Positions 34,061 to 45,252 of a DNA stretch of 64,000 bases are shown in pieces. Below the pieces are notes generated by a model. It was not told where the DNA came from and did not search any database. It saw nothing but the letters and a program-made list of their open reading frames with translations. The stretch comes from Bretschneidera sinensis. Its lineage: Eukaryota > Streptophyta > Magnoliopsida > Brassicales > Akaniaceae. Both the position numbers and the translations under genes were made by a program. Location: NCBI GenBank assembly GCA_023935145.1, contig CM043699.1, positions 58,296,638 to 58,360,637 of the forward strand. Direction: 5' to 3'. The stretch's first letter is position 1; each line of letters begins with the position of its first letter.

Positions 34061-34249
34061 CAGATTTATTTATATTTTTCTTTGTATTCGGCGTTAGTCG
34101 CTTGTTTTAGTACTCTTATCTTTTCATAAACCTGTTTTGGTACTCTTATTGTTGTAGAATGGATTATGTTATGTTATTTCCCTCTATTGCTTTTATCTTT
34201 GTCATTTTTTATGTTTGTGAATCAAAGCTTTTCTTTTTAAGCCCTCCAT

Positions 34250-34740
34250 TTAGTTTTGTGCCCATGTTGGAGTTTCCTTTGTAGGACCCGAAGTTCTATT
34301 CAGGTCTTATTTGCACGAGTTAGGGTTTACTTTTGCAGAACCCCAAGTTCTTTTTGGATCTTATTTACCATTGTTTGGGATTTTCTTTGTGGAACCCCAA
34401 GTTCTTTTCGGGTCTTTTTTGCATGAATTAGGGTTTTCTTTTGTGGAACTCCAAGTTCTCTTTTAGTCTTCTTTGCCTAAGGTTGGGTTTTCCTTTGTAG
34501 AACCCTAAGTTCTAGGCGATCGACTTCAGTCCTTGGTTGTGGAGAATGTTCGAGGTGGGTGCTATTTTGGGCATCTCATTTTGGTCCTCAGCTATGGAGG
34601 ATGTCCGAGATGGATACTATTTTGTGCACCTTACTTCGGTCCTTGGCTGTGGAGGATGTTCAAGATTAGATGCTATTTTTGGTATCTCGCTTCGATCCTT
34701 GACTACGGAGGATGTCCGAGGTGGATGCTGGAAAGTAAAT
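34250..34740. repeat. Two short tandem arrays in E
   Basis: 34250-34515 holds about five copies of a 60-base unit with TTTGTGGAACCCCAAGTTCTT. 34520-34735 holds between three and four copies of a unit of about 66 bases with GTGGAGGATGTCCGAGGTGGATGCTATTTT. The two units are unrelated to each other and to the 62-base array at 30600-31650. Confidence 0.85.
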
Positions 34741-34844
34741 ATACATAAATTTTTGACAAAATCCATTTAATTTGATGAAGTTGAGGTGCTGACATAAATT
34801 GTTTGGCTCTTATGCTATTTTACACTTGTAATCTACTAATAAAA

Positions 34845-35900
34845 CTTTCTCAAGTTCTCTGAGTTCAATCTTCATGGTAACGGTGTACCATCTAACCTTT
34901 CCAGCTCAAAGGTTATTGTCTTGATCACCCTCCTGATATGGTACGGGCTTTCCTAATTTGCGGAGAGCTTCCTTATGTTGCGAAGGTTGGAGATTATTTT
35001 CTTTCAAAAGACCAGTTCTCCGAGTCTGAAGGTTCTTTGCTTTACTCTAGAGTTGTAATACTTGGTTGTCCTTTGCTGATACATAGTGAGTTTCAACAAA
35101 GCTTCATCTTTAGTCTTTTTGATTAGGTCTTGGTTTTTTCTGACCCTCATCGTTGTTTCTTAAATTGAAGAGTTGAATTTTAAGGGAAGGTTCTCCCACC
35201 TCAACGGGGACCATAACTTTGAATCCGAAAGCTATGAAGAAATGTGTTTCTTCTATTGACGACTGAGGCGTGATCTTGTAGACCCATAGCGCATGTGATA
35301 ACTCTTTGACCCACAGTCCTTGGGCGTCTTCAAGGTTTGCAGTATCATTTTATTTGTGACCTCAGCTTGACTGTTGGCTTGTAGGTACCCCACTAAAGTG
35401 AACCATTGGTTGATTTTTAAGTCTTGGCAGAATCTTTTGAACTGTGCTACATCGAATTGTTTCCCATTGTCCATCACCAGTACCCTTGGGATTCCGTAGC
35501 AGCAGATTATCGACTTCCAAATAAAACCTTTGGTTTTATCTTCTGTTATCAATGCAAGCGGTTCTGCTTCCATCCATTTGGCGAAGTAGTCGATTGCCAT
35601 GATTAGGAACTTAAGTTGTCCGGGTGCTCTTGAAAATGGGTCGAGTATGTCTACACCCCACATCGCAAATGGGATCGAGTTGGTTACAATGATCAACAGG
35701 TTTGCTAGAAAGTGAGGGATTGGTGCGAATTTCTGACACTTGGAATATTTTTTAAAAAACTTTGTGGCTTCTTTCTATAGTATAGGCCAGTAGTAGCATT
35801 TCCTTAGTATTTTATGGGCTAGAGCTCATCCATCCAAGTGGTTCCCGCAGATTCTCTCATGTATCTCCCTTAGGGCATAGTTGGCTTCCCTAAATTTGAG
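34845..35900 (-). pseudogene. Integrase of element E
   Basis: Minus-strand integrase: HHCC zinc region near 35890-35700 (HERICGNHLDG, CYYWPI, SKCQKFAPIP), then the core at 35696-35253 with the first Asp in WGVDILDPFSRAPG, the second in VLVMDNGKQFD, and Glu in NSQAEVTNKMILQ. A C-terminal part continues with shifts to about 34845 (WVYKITPQSSIEETHF, VPVEVGEPSLK). The DDE triad is present, but stops break the frame. Wording such as AIDYFAKWMEAEPLA is Tat-type. Confidence 0.88.
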
Positions 35901-35989
35901 GCACTTGAGTTAAGACTATGCGAGAGATCATTGGTATAACTAGTCTCCGATCATATAGTAAAGGGCTACCTTAGACATGAGTTTTCTTG

Positions 35990-36890
35990 TTTCTACTCTT
36001 TTCTTTGGGAGTTCACCATTTCTTAGGTACTTGACAATTGGGTCCATTTAGCTTGATTCATCATCAATGTGGATGAATTCCATTTTATCTATAGTTGGTT
36101 TTAGTAGGATCTTAATATATGTGACTCTCAAGAGGTATGAAGTCTTAGAAGATGCTAGCTGTGCTAGGGCATCGGCCTTAGCATTTTCTGCCCTTGGTAC
36201 TCGATTCACACTGACCTCTTTAAACTTGCTATTAGTTTCTTTGCTCTGGCTAAGTATTGGATCATCCGCGCTCTTTTTGCTTTGTATTCTCTAGTCACAT
36301 AGCTTACCACTAGCTAAGAATCGTTGAATACTTCTAGATTCTCCACGACCAAATATTGGTCTAGTTTTAACCCGGCCAGGAGTGCCTCTTACTCTGCTTC
36401 ATTGTTTGATGCTCTGAAGTTAAATTGCAGGGCGTATTCTATTGTGAATTCTTCAAGGTTGACAAAAATGAGTCATGTGCCACTTCATCGATCATTAGAG
36501 GAACCATCCACAAAGAATTTCCAAGTCTACTATTTTTGTTCTCTTTCTCCTTGTTCTTTCAATGTCCTTTTAGAAAACTTGCACTTGAAGATAAAGTTGC
36601 CTAGTGCTTGCACTTTGATCGCTGGTATTAGTTTGAACCTGATTTCAAATTCTCCCAACTCAATAGAACACTTCACAAGTCATCCTAAGAGGTCAGGTTT
36701 TTGAACTATTGTTCTCAAACGGTGGTCTGTTAGTAAATTGATAGGATGTGACTGGAAGTAGAGTCATAGCTTTCGGGTCAAGATGACTACTGCAAATGAT
36801 AATTTTCCAAGGGTTTGGTACTGTGTTTCCACGTCTTGAAGTACTCTGCTCACGTAGTAAATCGACCTTCCATGTTCTTTCCAATTTGGT
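35990..36890 (-). pseudogene. RNase H region of element E
   Basis: Minus strand, stop-ridden. From 36860 down it reads YYVSRVLQDVETQYQTLGK, FQSHPINLLTDHRL, and LGEFEIRFKLIPAIKVQALGNFI, the RNase H end of a Tat-type polymerase. A further RNase H-like stretch with a second domain follows to about 36000, as expected for the dual RNase H of this lineage, but it is too decayed to assign with care. Confidence 0.65.
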
Positions 36891-36892
36891 CT

Positions 36893-37138
36893 TTGAATAG
36901 CTTGTTGACTAGTTTTTAGTATGTTGCTCTGGTATTCTTCAACCCGAACGACATTACATTATAGCAGTAAAGGAATCTTTCTGTCATAAAGGCGGTATTT
37001 AGCTGGTCCGGCTTATACATTCGGATTTGGTTGTAGCCCGAATATGCACCTATGAAACTCAACATCTCGTAGCCCAAGGTTGCATCGGCTAGCTGGTCGA
37101 TTCTTGGTAGAGGAAAGTTATCTTTTAGACATTCTTTA
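36893..37138 (-). pseudogene. RT fragment of element E, both sides deleted
   Basis: Minus strand 37138-36893: KDNFPLPRIDQLADATLGYEM, SFIGAYSGYNQIRMYKPDQL, and [13 protein letters not shown], Tat-type RT. Upstream it is cut in the middle of an Asn codon by the LTR remnant of F at 37139. Downstream it jumps near 36880 to the RNase H region, so the catalytic YxDD motif is missing. Confidence 0.85.
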
Positions 37139-37858
37139 GTGCGCCAGTATGCGCTCGAGCGCACCAGACTGCGATCGATCGCACTCGGGTAGTATCTCAC
37201 ATCGAATTTGAAACATATTGTACTTCGGGAATTCCCCTATAAAAGCCCCATCTCCCTTCATCATTCGGTGTGCAATCCGATGGATGTCTACTACCATTCT
37301 GGTAGATCCCGAAGGCTTTGCTACCACGAGGGAAAGCACCGCCCAACAGCGAGTGGAATTTATCCTATGTATAGCCAGTTTTAATTTACTGTTTTTTTTT
37401 TAGTTTAATGTTTAGCACTGTTATTGTGAACTTTAGTTTCAAGATTATGAGTGGCTAAAATCTTCAACTAAGGTTAAAGATGAAGCCTCGCCGTTGTTTG
37501 GCATAAGATTTTCAGATTTGTTTCTACAATTCTGATGTTTTTTTTAGTATAAATGTTCTAGTCAATTGTTTGAGTAAATTCTTACGATGGATAGTTTTTA
37601 AATTGTTCTGTTGGATATTTAGTGTGTTTCATCTGATGGATACATCGAATCATTTTTGATTAAATTGGATATCCTTTGTGATTTGTTAAAAGTGGATACA
37701 TTTGATTGTTTTGGTTAAATTGGGATATTTGTTATGACTTGTTTAAAGTTGGATTCATGGAATGTTTTGATAGATTATTTTTATAGAACATAAAAATATA
37801 TGCTTTGCTTTGGTGGGGTGGATTCAGAAACCTTAGTGTTTTTATCATTTATTTTAAT
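37139..37858 (+). repeat. 5' LTR of element F, both ends truncated
   Basis: Starts inside a palindrome array (GCGCTCGAGCGC and GCGATCGATCGC at 37150-37182), then a TCTCACATCG box (37195-37204), a TATA box (37238-37244) and R/U5 sequence that matches 51457-52130. Near 37858 it jumps over the last 180 bases of U5 and the primer site into the leader. F therefore lacks its PBS. Confidence 0.85.
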
Positions 37859-37944
37859 TTTTTTGCAATTTTATTTTATTTTATTTTATTTGTTTCTATT
37901 TGCATTGTCTTATAAAAAAATTATAGATATATAAAAAAATGTAG

Positions 37945-39063
37945 ATGAATCCAGTACCGGTTTCACAGTCTTTAGAGGACGCCCTCAAGGATTTAATGAA
38001 GATGACCGGCCAGTCCATCAATACAACTAATACATTCAATGTTGATAGTTGTTCTATCTGTGCTAGTCCTATGCATTTAGCACAGAATTGTCTATCTACG
38101 CCGGCTATTGTCGAGCATCCCATTGAACAAACGAACACTTTCAATGATTATTGGTGGCAATCAAATGGATCTTACTCCGAGACGTACAATCCAAGGTGGT
38201 GGAACCACCCTGATTTTTCATAGACGCAGAACCAACTGATGAATAAGGGAGGAGCCCCTTATCATGCTCACAATCAATACCCTCTCGAATTTCCTCCACC
38301 AGTTCTAAGTTATGGTCGCTCAGCCTATCCAGCATCATCACCCGCTTACCAAACTCCCATTCAAGCGCCAGCGTCGGTTTCACAGTCATTGGAGGATGCC
38401 CTCAATGATTTGAGGAAGATGACCGACCAATCTATAAGCAAAGTAAGGAATGCAACAATAGTAAACACCCAAGCGATTGCCAAGCTAGAGAGTCAAATGG
38501 GTCAAATCGCAAATCACTTGGGTGAAGGAGAGAAGGGAAGGTTCCCCAGTCAACCTGAGCCTAACCCAAAGGAACAGTTTGCGGTGGGAAATTCATCAAC
38601 TCCTATGCACGGGTAGGAACAAGTGCAATTGATTATCCCATTGAGGTCTGGGAGACAAGTGGACAATCAAGTGGAAGAGAACCCAGTTATGCAACAAGGG
38701 CAAGAAAGTAGCAACAAGGAAAAGAGAGATGCTGAGCCATCTACAGCCACACCTATTATTAAGGATCTCCCTAGGTCGTTTGTACCTAAAGCCCCTTACC
38801 CTGAGAGATTACAAGCGCCCAAGAAAGGAGGGGAATCTGAGGACATTCTGGAGGCATGCTTTGCTCAGTTTGAAGAGGATTTGGATTTGGATAAGTTGTT
38901 TGAGCAAGTAAATGCTACTTTGGAGTCTGCTCTTCAGAAGGGCAGTGAGATGGAGGAGACCACAACACCTGAATTTTTCAGATCAACCAAAATTTTTCAA
39001 ATGAATAGGTCGTTTGTACCTAAAGTGCCTTACCCTAAGAGATTACATGTGCCTAAGAAATGA
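37945..39063 (+). pseudogene. N-terminally deleted gag of element F
   Basis: Starts with VSQSLEDALKDLMKM, a segment normally late in gag, then the zinc knuckle CSICASPMHLAQNC (38056-38097). Stops at 38221 and at 38614 (TAG, shared with A and H; B has CAG there). 38623-39063 continues with LRSGRQVDNQ, through KKGGESEDILEACFAQF, the protease-deleted junction of A and H, then after EFF jumps back to a second copy of RSFVPKVPYPKRLHVPKK. So F's front half comes from an A/H-type copy and the rest from a complete one. Confidence 0.85.
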
Positions 39064-39065
39064 GG

Positions 39066-40054
39066 GAAGTATGAGGAAATTTTGGAGCTATTCAAGCAGG
39101 TCCAAATCAATATCCCATTTTTGGACGTCATCCATCAAGTGCCAGCTTAATCCTTCAGTGCAAGCTACCCATCAAGTATAAAGACCCGGGATGTCCTACC
39201 ATCTCTTGCACGATAGGAGTCAGCCATATTGAGAGGGTTATTTTGGATCTAGGGGCGAGTGTGAATCTTCTACCCTACTCAGTTTATTTGCAGTTGGGGT
39301 TAGGAGAATTGAAGCCCACATCCACGACGCTTCAATTGGCTGGTAGGTTAGCGAAAAGACCACGGGGAATAGTTGAGGACGTCCTGATAAAAGTGGATAA
39401 ATTCTATTCCCAGTGGATTTTATTGTGCTTGACACAGAGCCGGTCCAGAATGTAGGGATTCAAATACCAGTGATTCTAGGGCGACCATTCTTAGCCACGG
39501 CTAATGCCCTAATTAATTGTAGGACAGGGGTGATGAAGATCTCCTTCGAAAATATGACAGTAGAGTTAAACATCTTTGATATCACTAGGCAACCACTGGA
39601 GTATGATGAAGTGAGAAATGTATGCTTGATAAAGGAGATTCTTAAGGAGACTGTGGACGAATCAAGTATTGAGGATCCCCTAGAGGCGTGTTTTGCTCAC
39701 TTTGGAGAGGACTTGGGCTTAGATAAGCTACTCGAAGAAGTGAATGCCATTTTGGAGTCTGATCCTCAAGAAAACAATGAGACAGAGGAGACCGTCGAAC
39801 CTGAAACCCCCAAGAAGGAACTTAAGCCTTTACCAGATAATCTTAAGTATAAGTTCCTAGGTTCAGCCGATAGTTTGCCTGTGATTATAGCTTCAGATTT
39901 GGGTGAAGCTCAAGAGGAGAAATTATTAGATGTCTTAAGAGAGCACAAGGAAGCTATCGGGTGGACCATTGAGGATATCAGGGGAATCAGCCCCTCGATG
40001 GTGATGCATAAGATACATTTGGAGGAGGATGCTAAGCCATCGAGGGAGCCATAA
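39066..40054 (+). pseudogene. Protease and pre-RT spacer of element F
   Basis: ILELFKQVQINIPFLDV near 39080, a shift near 39150, then the active-site loop with DLGASVNLLPYSVYLQLG (39243-39298), AGRLAKRPRGIVEDVLIK, and from 39413 FIVLDTE and VILGRPFLATANALI. The acidic EDPLEACFAHFGEDL module leads on to RT. One frameshift near 39410 joins the two open frames. Confidence 0.87.
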
Positions 40055-40072
40055 AGAAGGCTCAAGCCAGCT

Positions 40073-40972
40073 ATGCAAGAGGTTGTGAGGGCAGAAATAA
40101 TTAAGCTGTTAGATGCAGGGATCATTTGTCCCATTTCTGATAGCAAGCGGGTGAGCCCGATTAATGTCGTGCCCAAGCGAGCGAGATTGACAGTAGTAAA
40201 GAATAAGGACGACAAGTTGGTGCCAACTCATATTCAGTCAGGGTGGAGAGTGTGTATAGACTACCGTAAGCTGAACGTTGCCACAAGGAAGGATCACTTT
40301 CCACTGCCATTTATTGATCAGATGGTGGAGTGTTTGCCTGGGCACGAGTATTATTGTTTTTTGGATGGTTATTCTGGATATAACCAAGTCCCCGTGGACC
40401 CCGAAGATCAGGAGAAGACGACGTTTACCTGTCCTTTTGGGACTTTCGCCTACCGTCTCATACCCTTTGGGTTATGCAATGCACCCGCTACTTTTCAGCG
40501 ATCTATGGTCAGTATATTCTCTGACATGGTAGAGCGGTTCTTAGAGATTTTCATGGATGACTTCTCCGTCTTCGGTTCAACCTTTGAAGAGTGCCTGCAC
40601 CGTCTCGCTTTGGTTTTAGTGCGGTGCAAGGAGAAGAACCTAGTGCTTAATTGGGAGAAGTGCCATTTTATGGTTAAGCAAGGCATTGTACTGGGGTATG
40701 TCATATCTCATCAGGGGATTGAGGTCAACAAAGCGAAGGTGGACCTAATTTCCAACCTCCCACCCCTACGTACAGTGAAGGAGGTTCGATCTTTTCTGGG
40801 CTATACAGGTTTCTACAGGCGATTTATCCATAATTTCAGCAAAATTGCCAGGCCCTTATGCCAGTTAATACAAAAGGATGCTCCATTTATATTTGATGAG
40901 GACTGTAAGAAAGCATTTGGGGATCTGAAGAATATTTTGACGTCCGCACCCATTATTCAGCCACCCAACTAA
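40073..40972 (+). CDS. Reverse transcriptase of element F (open, 299 codons)
   Basis: Athila-type RT in one open frame. MQEVVRAEIIKLLDAGI, GWRVCIDYRKLNVATRKDHF near 40240, FLDGYSGYNQVPV near 40360, PFGLCNAPATFQRSM near 40462, the catalytic FMDDFSVFG near 40551 and LGYVISHQGIEVNKAKVDLI near 40690. It makes cDNA from the element RNA in the particle. A TAA at 40053 cuts it off from the upstream spacer, but all catalytic motifs look whole. Confidence 0.92.
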   Translation: MQEVVRAEIIKLLDAGIICPISDSKRVSPINVVPKRARLTVVKNKDDKLVPTHIQSGWRVCIDYRKLNVATRKDHFPLPFIDQMVECLPGHEYYCFLDGYSGYNQVPVDPEDQEKTTFTCPFGTFAYRLIPFGLCNAPATFQRSMVSIFSDMVERFLEIFMDDFSVFGSTFEECLHRLALVLVRCKEKNLVLNWEKCHFMVKQGIVLGYVISHQGIEVNKAKVDLISNLPPLRTVKEVRSFLGYTGFYRRFIHNFSKIARPLCQLIQKDAPFIFDEDCKKAFGDLKNILTSAPIIQPPN

Positions 40973-41345
40973 GGTGTGCCCTTTGAGATTATGTGTGACG
41001 CATCAGACTATGCTGTTGGAGCTGTTTTGGGGTAGTGTGTTGATAAACTTCCCCATGTTATCTACTATGCAAGTCGAACTCTAAACGACGCACAACTTAA
41101 TTACTCTACCACTGAGAAGGAGTTGCTTGCAGTTGTTTTTGAATTAGACAAGTTCAGATCCTACTTGTTAGGATCTAAGGTCATTATCTACTCGGATCAT
41201 GCAGCCTTGAAGTATCTTTTCTCTAAAAAGATGCTAAATCTCGTCTTATCCAATGGATCTTGCTACTTCAAGAGTTCGACATCGAGATTCGGGATAAGAA
41301 AGGTTCTGAAAATGTGGTGGCAGACCATTTATCTAGATTGATTGT
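40973..41345 (+). pseudogene. RNase H of element F
   Basis: Begins after a TAA at 40970: MCDASDYAVGAVLG near 40991, followed by a TAG. The open frame 41123-41341 has YSTTEKELLAVVFELDKFRSYL (from 41102) and YSDHAALKYL near 41190. A one-base shift near 41235 moves the end ([26 protein letters not shown]) to the frame of 41260. Confidence 0.88.
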
Positions 41346-42447
41346 GGATTTCATTGAGGCCGCCACTCCCATTTCTGAGACCTTTCCTGATGAGCAGCTA
41401 ATGCTTATTGCTCAAAATCCCGCTCCATGGTTTGCTGATATAGTGAACTATCTTGTCACCGGACACATGCCTTTGCATTGGGGTCGACAAGATAAATCAA
41501 AGTTTTTAGCTATGGTAAAACATTTTTTCTGGGATGATCCTTATCTGTTTAAGTATTGTCCCGATCAGATCATCAGAAGGTGTATTCCTGAGCATGATCA
41601 ATCTAACGTCATCGCCTTTTGTCATGATCATGCTTGTGGAGGCCATTTCAGTGCTAAAAAGACCGCTGCAAAGATTTTGTAGTGTGGATTTTATTGGCCT
41701 ACCATGTTCCGAGACTCTCACACCTACTGTGTATCTTGTGAGAGTTGCCAAAAGCTAAGGAGTCTTTCTAGGAGGAATATGATGCCCCTCAACCCTATTC
41801 TAGTTGTTGAGATTTTTGACGTATAGGGCATTGATTTTATGGGACCGTTCCCAAACTCCTTTGGCAACTTGTACATTATAGTTGCTGTGGACTATCTGTC
41901 CAAGTGGGTGGAGACCGATGCATGCAAGACCAATGACCACAGAGTCGTGGTCCAGTTTTTGAAGGACACTATTTTTGCTCGATTTGGTATGCCTCGAGCA
42001 ATCATAAGTGATGGAGGTAAGCACTTTTGTAACCGGATTTTTGAGCAGTTGATGAAGAAGTATTTTATCACACACAAGGTTGCCACCCCATATCACCCGC
42101 AGACGAGTGGACAAGTAGAAATTTCTAATCGCGAGATTAAACACATTTTAGAGAAAACTGTGAACCCTAGTAGAAAGGATTGGTCTCTGCGATTAACTGA
42201 TGCACTGTGGGCATATCGGACAGCCTTCAAGACGCCAATTGGCATGTCTCCCTATTGTATTATGTACGGAAAGGCATGTCACCTTCCGGTTGATTTAGAG
42301 CATAGAGCCTATTGGGCTATCAAGCAGTTGAACTTCAATATTTCGAAGGCTGGCACACAAAGGAAGCTCCAACTCAAAGAATTAGAGGAGCTATGAAATG
42401 ATGCATACGATTGTGCACGGTCCTACAAGGCACAAATGAAGAAGACT
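41260..42447 (+). pseudogene. Integrase of element F, part before G
   Basis: HHCC zinc domain at 41560-41760 ([31 protein letters not shown]), with a TAG at 41680. The core, at 41839-42396, is open: first Asp in [12 protein letters not shown] near 41829, second in [12 protein letters not shown] near 42000, Glu in [15 protein letters not shown] near 42110. Then [16 protein letters not shown] and [20 protein letters not shown], typical of Athila. A stop lies at 42394, and at 42447 insertion of G splits the gene. Confidence 0.92.
42443..42447. repeat. Target site duplication AGACT (left) of element G
   Basis: AGACT directly before TGATTACGCCC. The same five bases follow the other end of G at 48585-48589. 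Confidence 0.92.
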
Positions 42448-43597
42448 TGATTACGCCCAAAACATAACCCGGTTATTGTAGTATAGTTTTGGGTGTCGAT
42501 TCCACAGGGAAACAAGTTAAGTACAACAGAAGGTGTAAACCTCAACACAAACGATAAAATATTAAAAGAATCTGAGTTGTTTGAGAAAAAGGGTAATTGT
42601 GTAAATAAGTTTAAAAGCCTGACTGAACTTATATGGAAAAGAAGCATGCAACCACCGGAGTTATAATAAATCTACTAATTAAATTAAAGAATAAAGCATA
42701 ACAATATTTAACGAAAATAATTCCAACTACAACCGAATCAAATAAAGGAAAAATAAGAGCAACTACACCTAGGGATTCATCCCTTCGCCTTGCTTGGAGA
42801 CTAGCCGGCCATGGGGCATATGCGTCCTCGAGTTGTCTCCGGCCTCCCGACGATCATCTCTCCCAACCTTCAAACTTTAAACTTTGGGTTCCTCCTAAAG
42901 GCCCTCTGGATTGCTCCTAAAGGCCCTCTAGATTCATCCCCGATTTATTTCCAAAGCTAAAGTGGAGTGGGTCTTATATAGGCAAATACCAAGAGTGCAA
43001 TGTGTTTTCCATCCGATGTGGGATGTGAGATATAGAAATATGTTTTCCAACTGCTGTGGGATGTGGGATGTGGGATTTAAGCCCAAAATCACGCTGAAAT
43101 CCCACACAGCCCGCACAGCCTGACCTTTGTCTACTAAAACTGCCATAACTTTCTCTAGAAAAATCCTTTTGACGAACCGTAAAATTCTCCAGAAAAAAGA
43201 CTTCTGGATCTTTCTAAGCATATATGGTTCATCTCTTGGTTATTTTTGTATCAATACATTTTAATTTTCAAAGATGATTGATCTGTACGGGCAATTCTTG
43301 CAATTTAGTGAAACTCTTTTCCAATGCGGGCAGCAGCTGTTGCTCTTCTAAGCCCTCTATCTTGTCCTTCCGGAAGTATTCCTTCACTCCAGTATGCCTC
43401 GAGTCTTTGTGCTTCAAGAAATGATAACTTTTCCTCCTCTTTTGAGCTTAAAGTACCTGAAAATGCACCGAAGTAGATCAATGATCCAAGAATGATACTT
43501 TAGAATTGTTAACATATAAAAGTGCAATTAAAACCTAGATCAACCCTAAAATGCTAACAATTAAGTACTGATAACAGGCATTTTATGACTCTCATCA
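42448..43597 (-). repeat. 3' LTR of element G
   Basis: 1150 bases, minus strand, TGATGAGAGTC (43597) to GGGCGTAATCA (42448). One 189-base U3 block (about 43100-43320), several tandem GATGTGGG words (43014-43078 plus strand), a TCCCACATCG box (43014-43023), a TATA box (42973-42980) and TCCCTGTGGAATCGACACC near 42500. It lacks about 300 bases present in the 5' LTR, between GTTTAAA and AGCCTGACTG near 42616. Confidence 0.92.
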
Positions 43598-45250
43598 CAA
43601 CCCCCAACTAGCTTATTGCTAGTCTCTAGCAATTCAAGCGAAATTAAGAGATGAATTCTATGATGGGAATCAAAGTAAATGAAAAGCAATATTAGTGTTA
43701 ACCAAGAGTAATTCACATTTTGTCTCAAAGATTGCACATACCACACGGCACAAAGAATCATTAGATTTCACCCAAATCCAAAAGTAATTCAAACATCAAT
43801 CTTAAAATCGTTATTGACTTTTAACATCTATCTTACCACAATCCATTAATCCAAACATTCGGATGATTTTATGCATAACATTCATGAATACAAATCTTGG
43901 TCTCTAAAAATATAATAAATAGTGTGACGTCAATCACAAAAACAAGCTCCATATGCTTACATTTCAAACCACTCTCCACTATTGTAGAAAAATCACACTA
44001 CATTGGATCAAAAGGTCTTTAATAAGCTTGTAACGTTAGGCAAAGGTAAAGGCTAAGGAAGAATGGGAAAGATTCACAAGTAAAAGAACTCAATCTCTTA
44101 GCTTTAAACATAATCACTTTAAGCACTTGATAACCTTTACTTCCACACCCAACTCTTTCAACCATTTTTCGAGCATTTCTTTTAACAAATCACCATTTTT
44201 TTTTTCTTTTCTTTTTTTTTCTTTCTTCTTTCTTTCTTCTTTCTTTGCCATAATTCATTTTTTTTTATTTTGGCACATAACCATTCACCTTCTTTTTCAT
44301 CATTTTTTTTTCTTATCTTTTCCACAACCCCCAATTTATCTCCTTTAATGTACTTGGGTTGTGGTAGTGATATTTTTTCATATTTCCACCCTTACTCCTT
44401 TTAAGTGCTTCTCACAACATGTGTATAACTAAGTTCTTTTAAAAGAAAGGTAAGGATAAAATATTTTTTGGCTCATAAAAGTAAGTAAATGGTTTATCCA
44501 AAGAAACAAGGCTCAATTTTTTCTTTTCAAGAAAAAGGCTCAAATAGGTGACTAGTGATAAATATAGCAATGGTAGGTTTGAAAGGCTCAAACGGTTCAA
44601 AAATGGCCTATATCATATCCTAAGTAGTATGCATTCTAGGAATTCGCCTCAAGTGGTTATCAAGTAAGTTCTAGAGCTTGTCGAGACTGCAAAAATATTC
44701 ACAAAATAATCATACATAAAACTTTTCTAAATGTTTAAGACTAATCATACAATCTTACCACAAACTAGAGTCTCAAACCAGATCAAGATTGATACTTAAA
44801 TTAATTTCAAACCGAAGCAAGATTTAACTACTTATGAATGTTATATGCTATCTCAATTAAGTTTTATATCATTGACATGTAAATTGAATCTAAAGCTAAC
44901 ACGAAGCATGCTAAACACAAAAAAAAGATAGCACCAAGCAGTTCAATGATATGCAATAAGAAATATATATCTTCTACCCCCAACTTAAGATAAGCATTGT
45001 CCTCAATGAAAAAGCAAAAGTTAAAGAAACTCCATTTTTAACCAACGGTGCATGGAGTTGAAAGTTGTGCATGATCATTTGAACTGCTTCGTTTATTTAT
45101 CCCTGAAAAATAAATACTAAAATAAAACTGGAAAACAGCAAAACAATTATAATAAACAAGAAAAAAGAAATATAGAAAACAATAAAAATAAAAGGATACG
45201 TTGTGGGCTGCCTTCCACGAGCGCTAAGTTTTACGTCTTCAGCCAGACAC
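43598..45250 (-). other. 3' noncoding region of element G
   Basis: No gene seen. On the minus strand the polypurine tract GTTGGGGGTTGTG lies against the LTR, preceded by GACTAGCAATAAGCTAGT, a small hairpin. A long purine stretch (minus strand) covers 44190-44240. A second G-tract (AAGTTGGGGGTAG) is near 44975. The post-pol motif is at 45247-45206. The sequence differs from the 3' region of B, F and H, apart from these landmarks. Confidence 0.7.
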
Positions 45251-45252
45251 TC

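Noticed and set aside
35424..35606. Plus-strand open frame within 35253-35696
   Set aside because: It is the reverse shadow of the Tat-type integrase on the minus strand, where the DDE motifs are found.
36300..36710. Plus-strand open frame of 126 codons
   Set aside because: It is the reverse shadow of the decayed RNase H region of E.
44127..44348. Phe/Ser-rich frame in the 3' region of G
   Set aside because: Translation of a pyrimidine-rich noncoding stretch; no start context and no family likeness.
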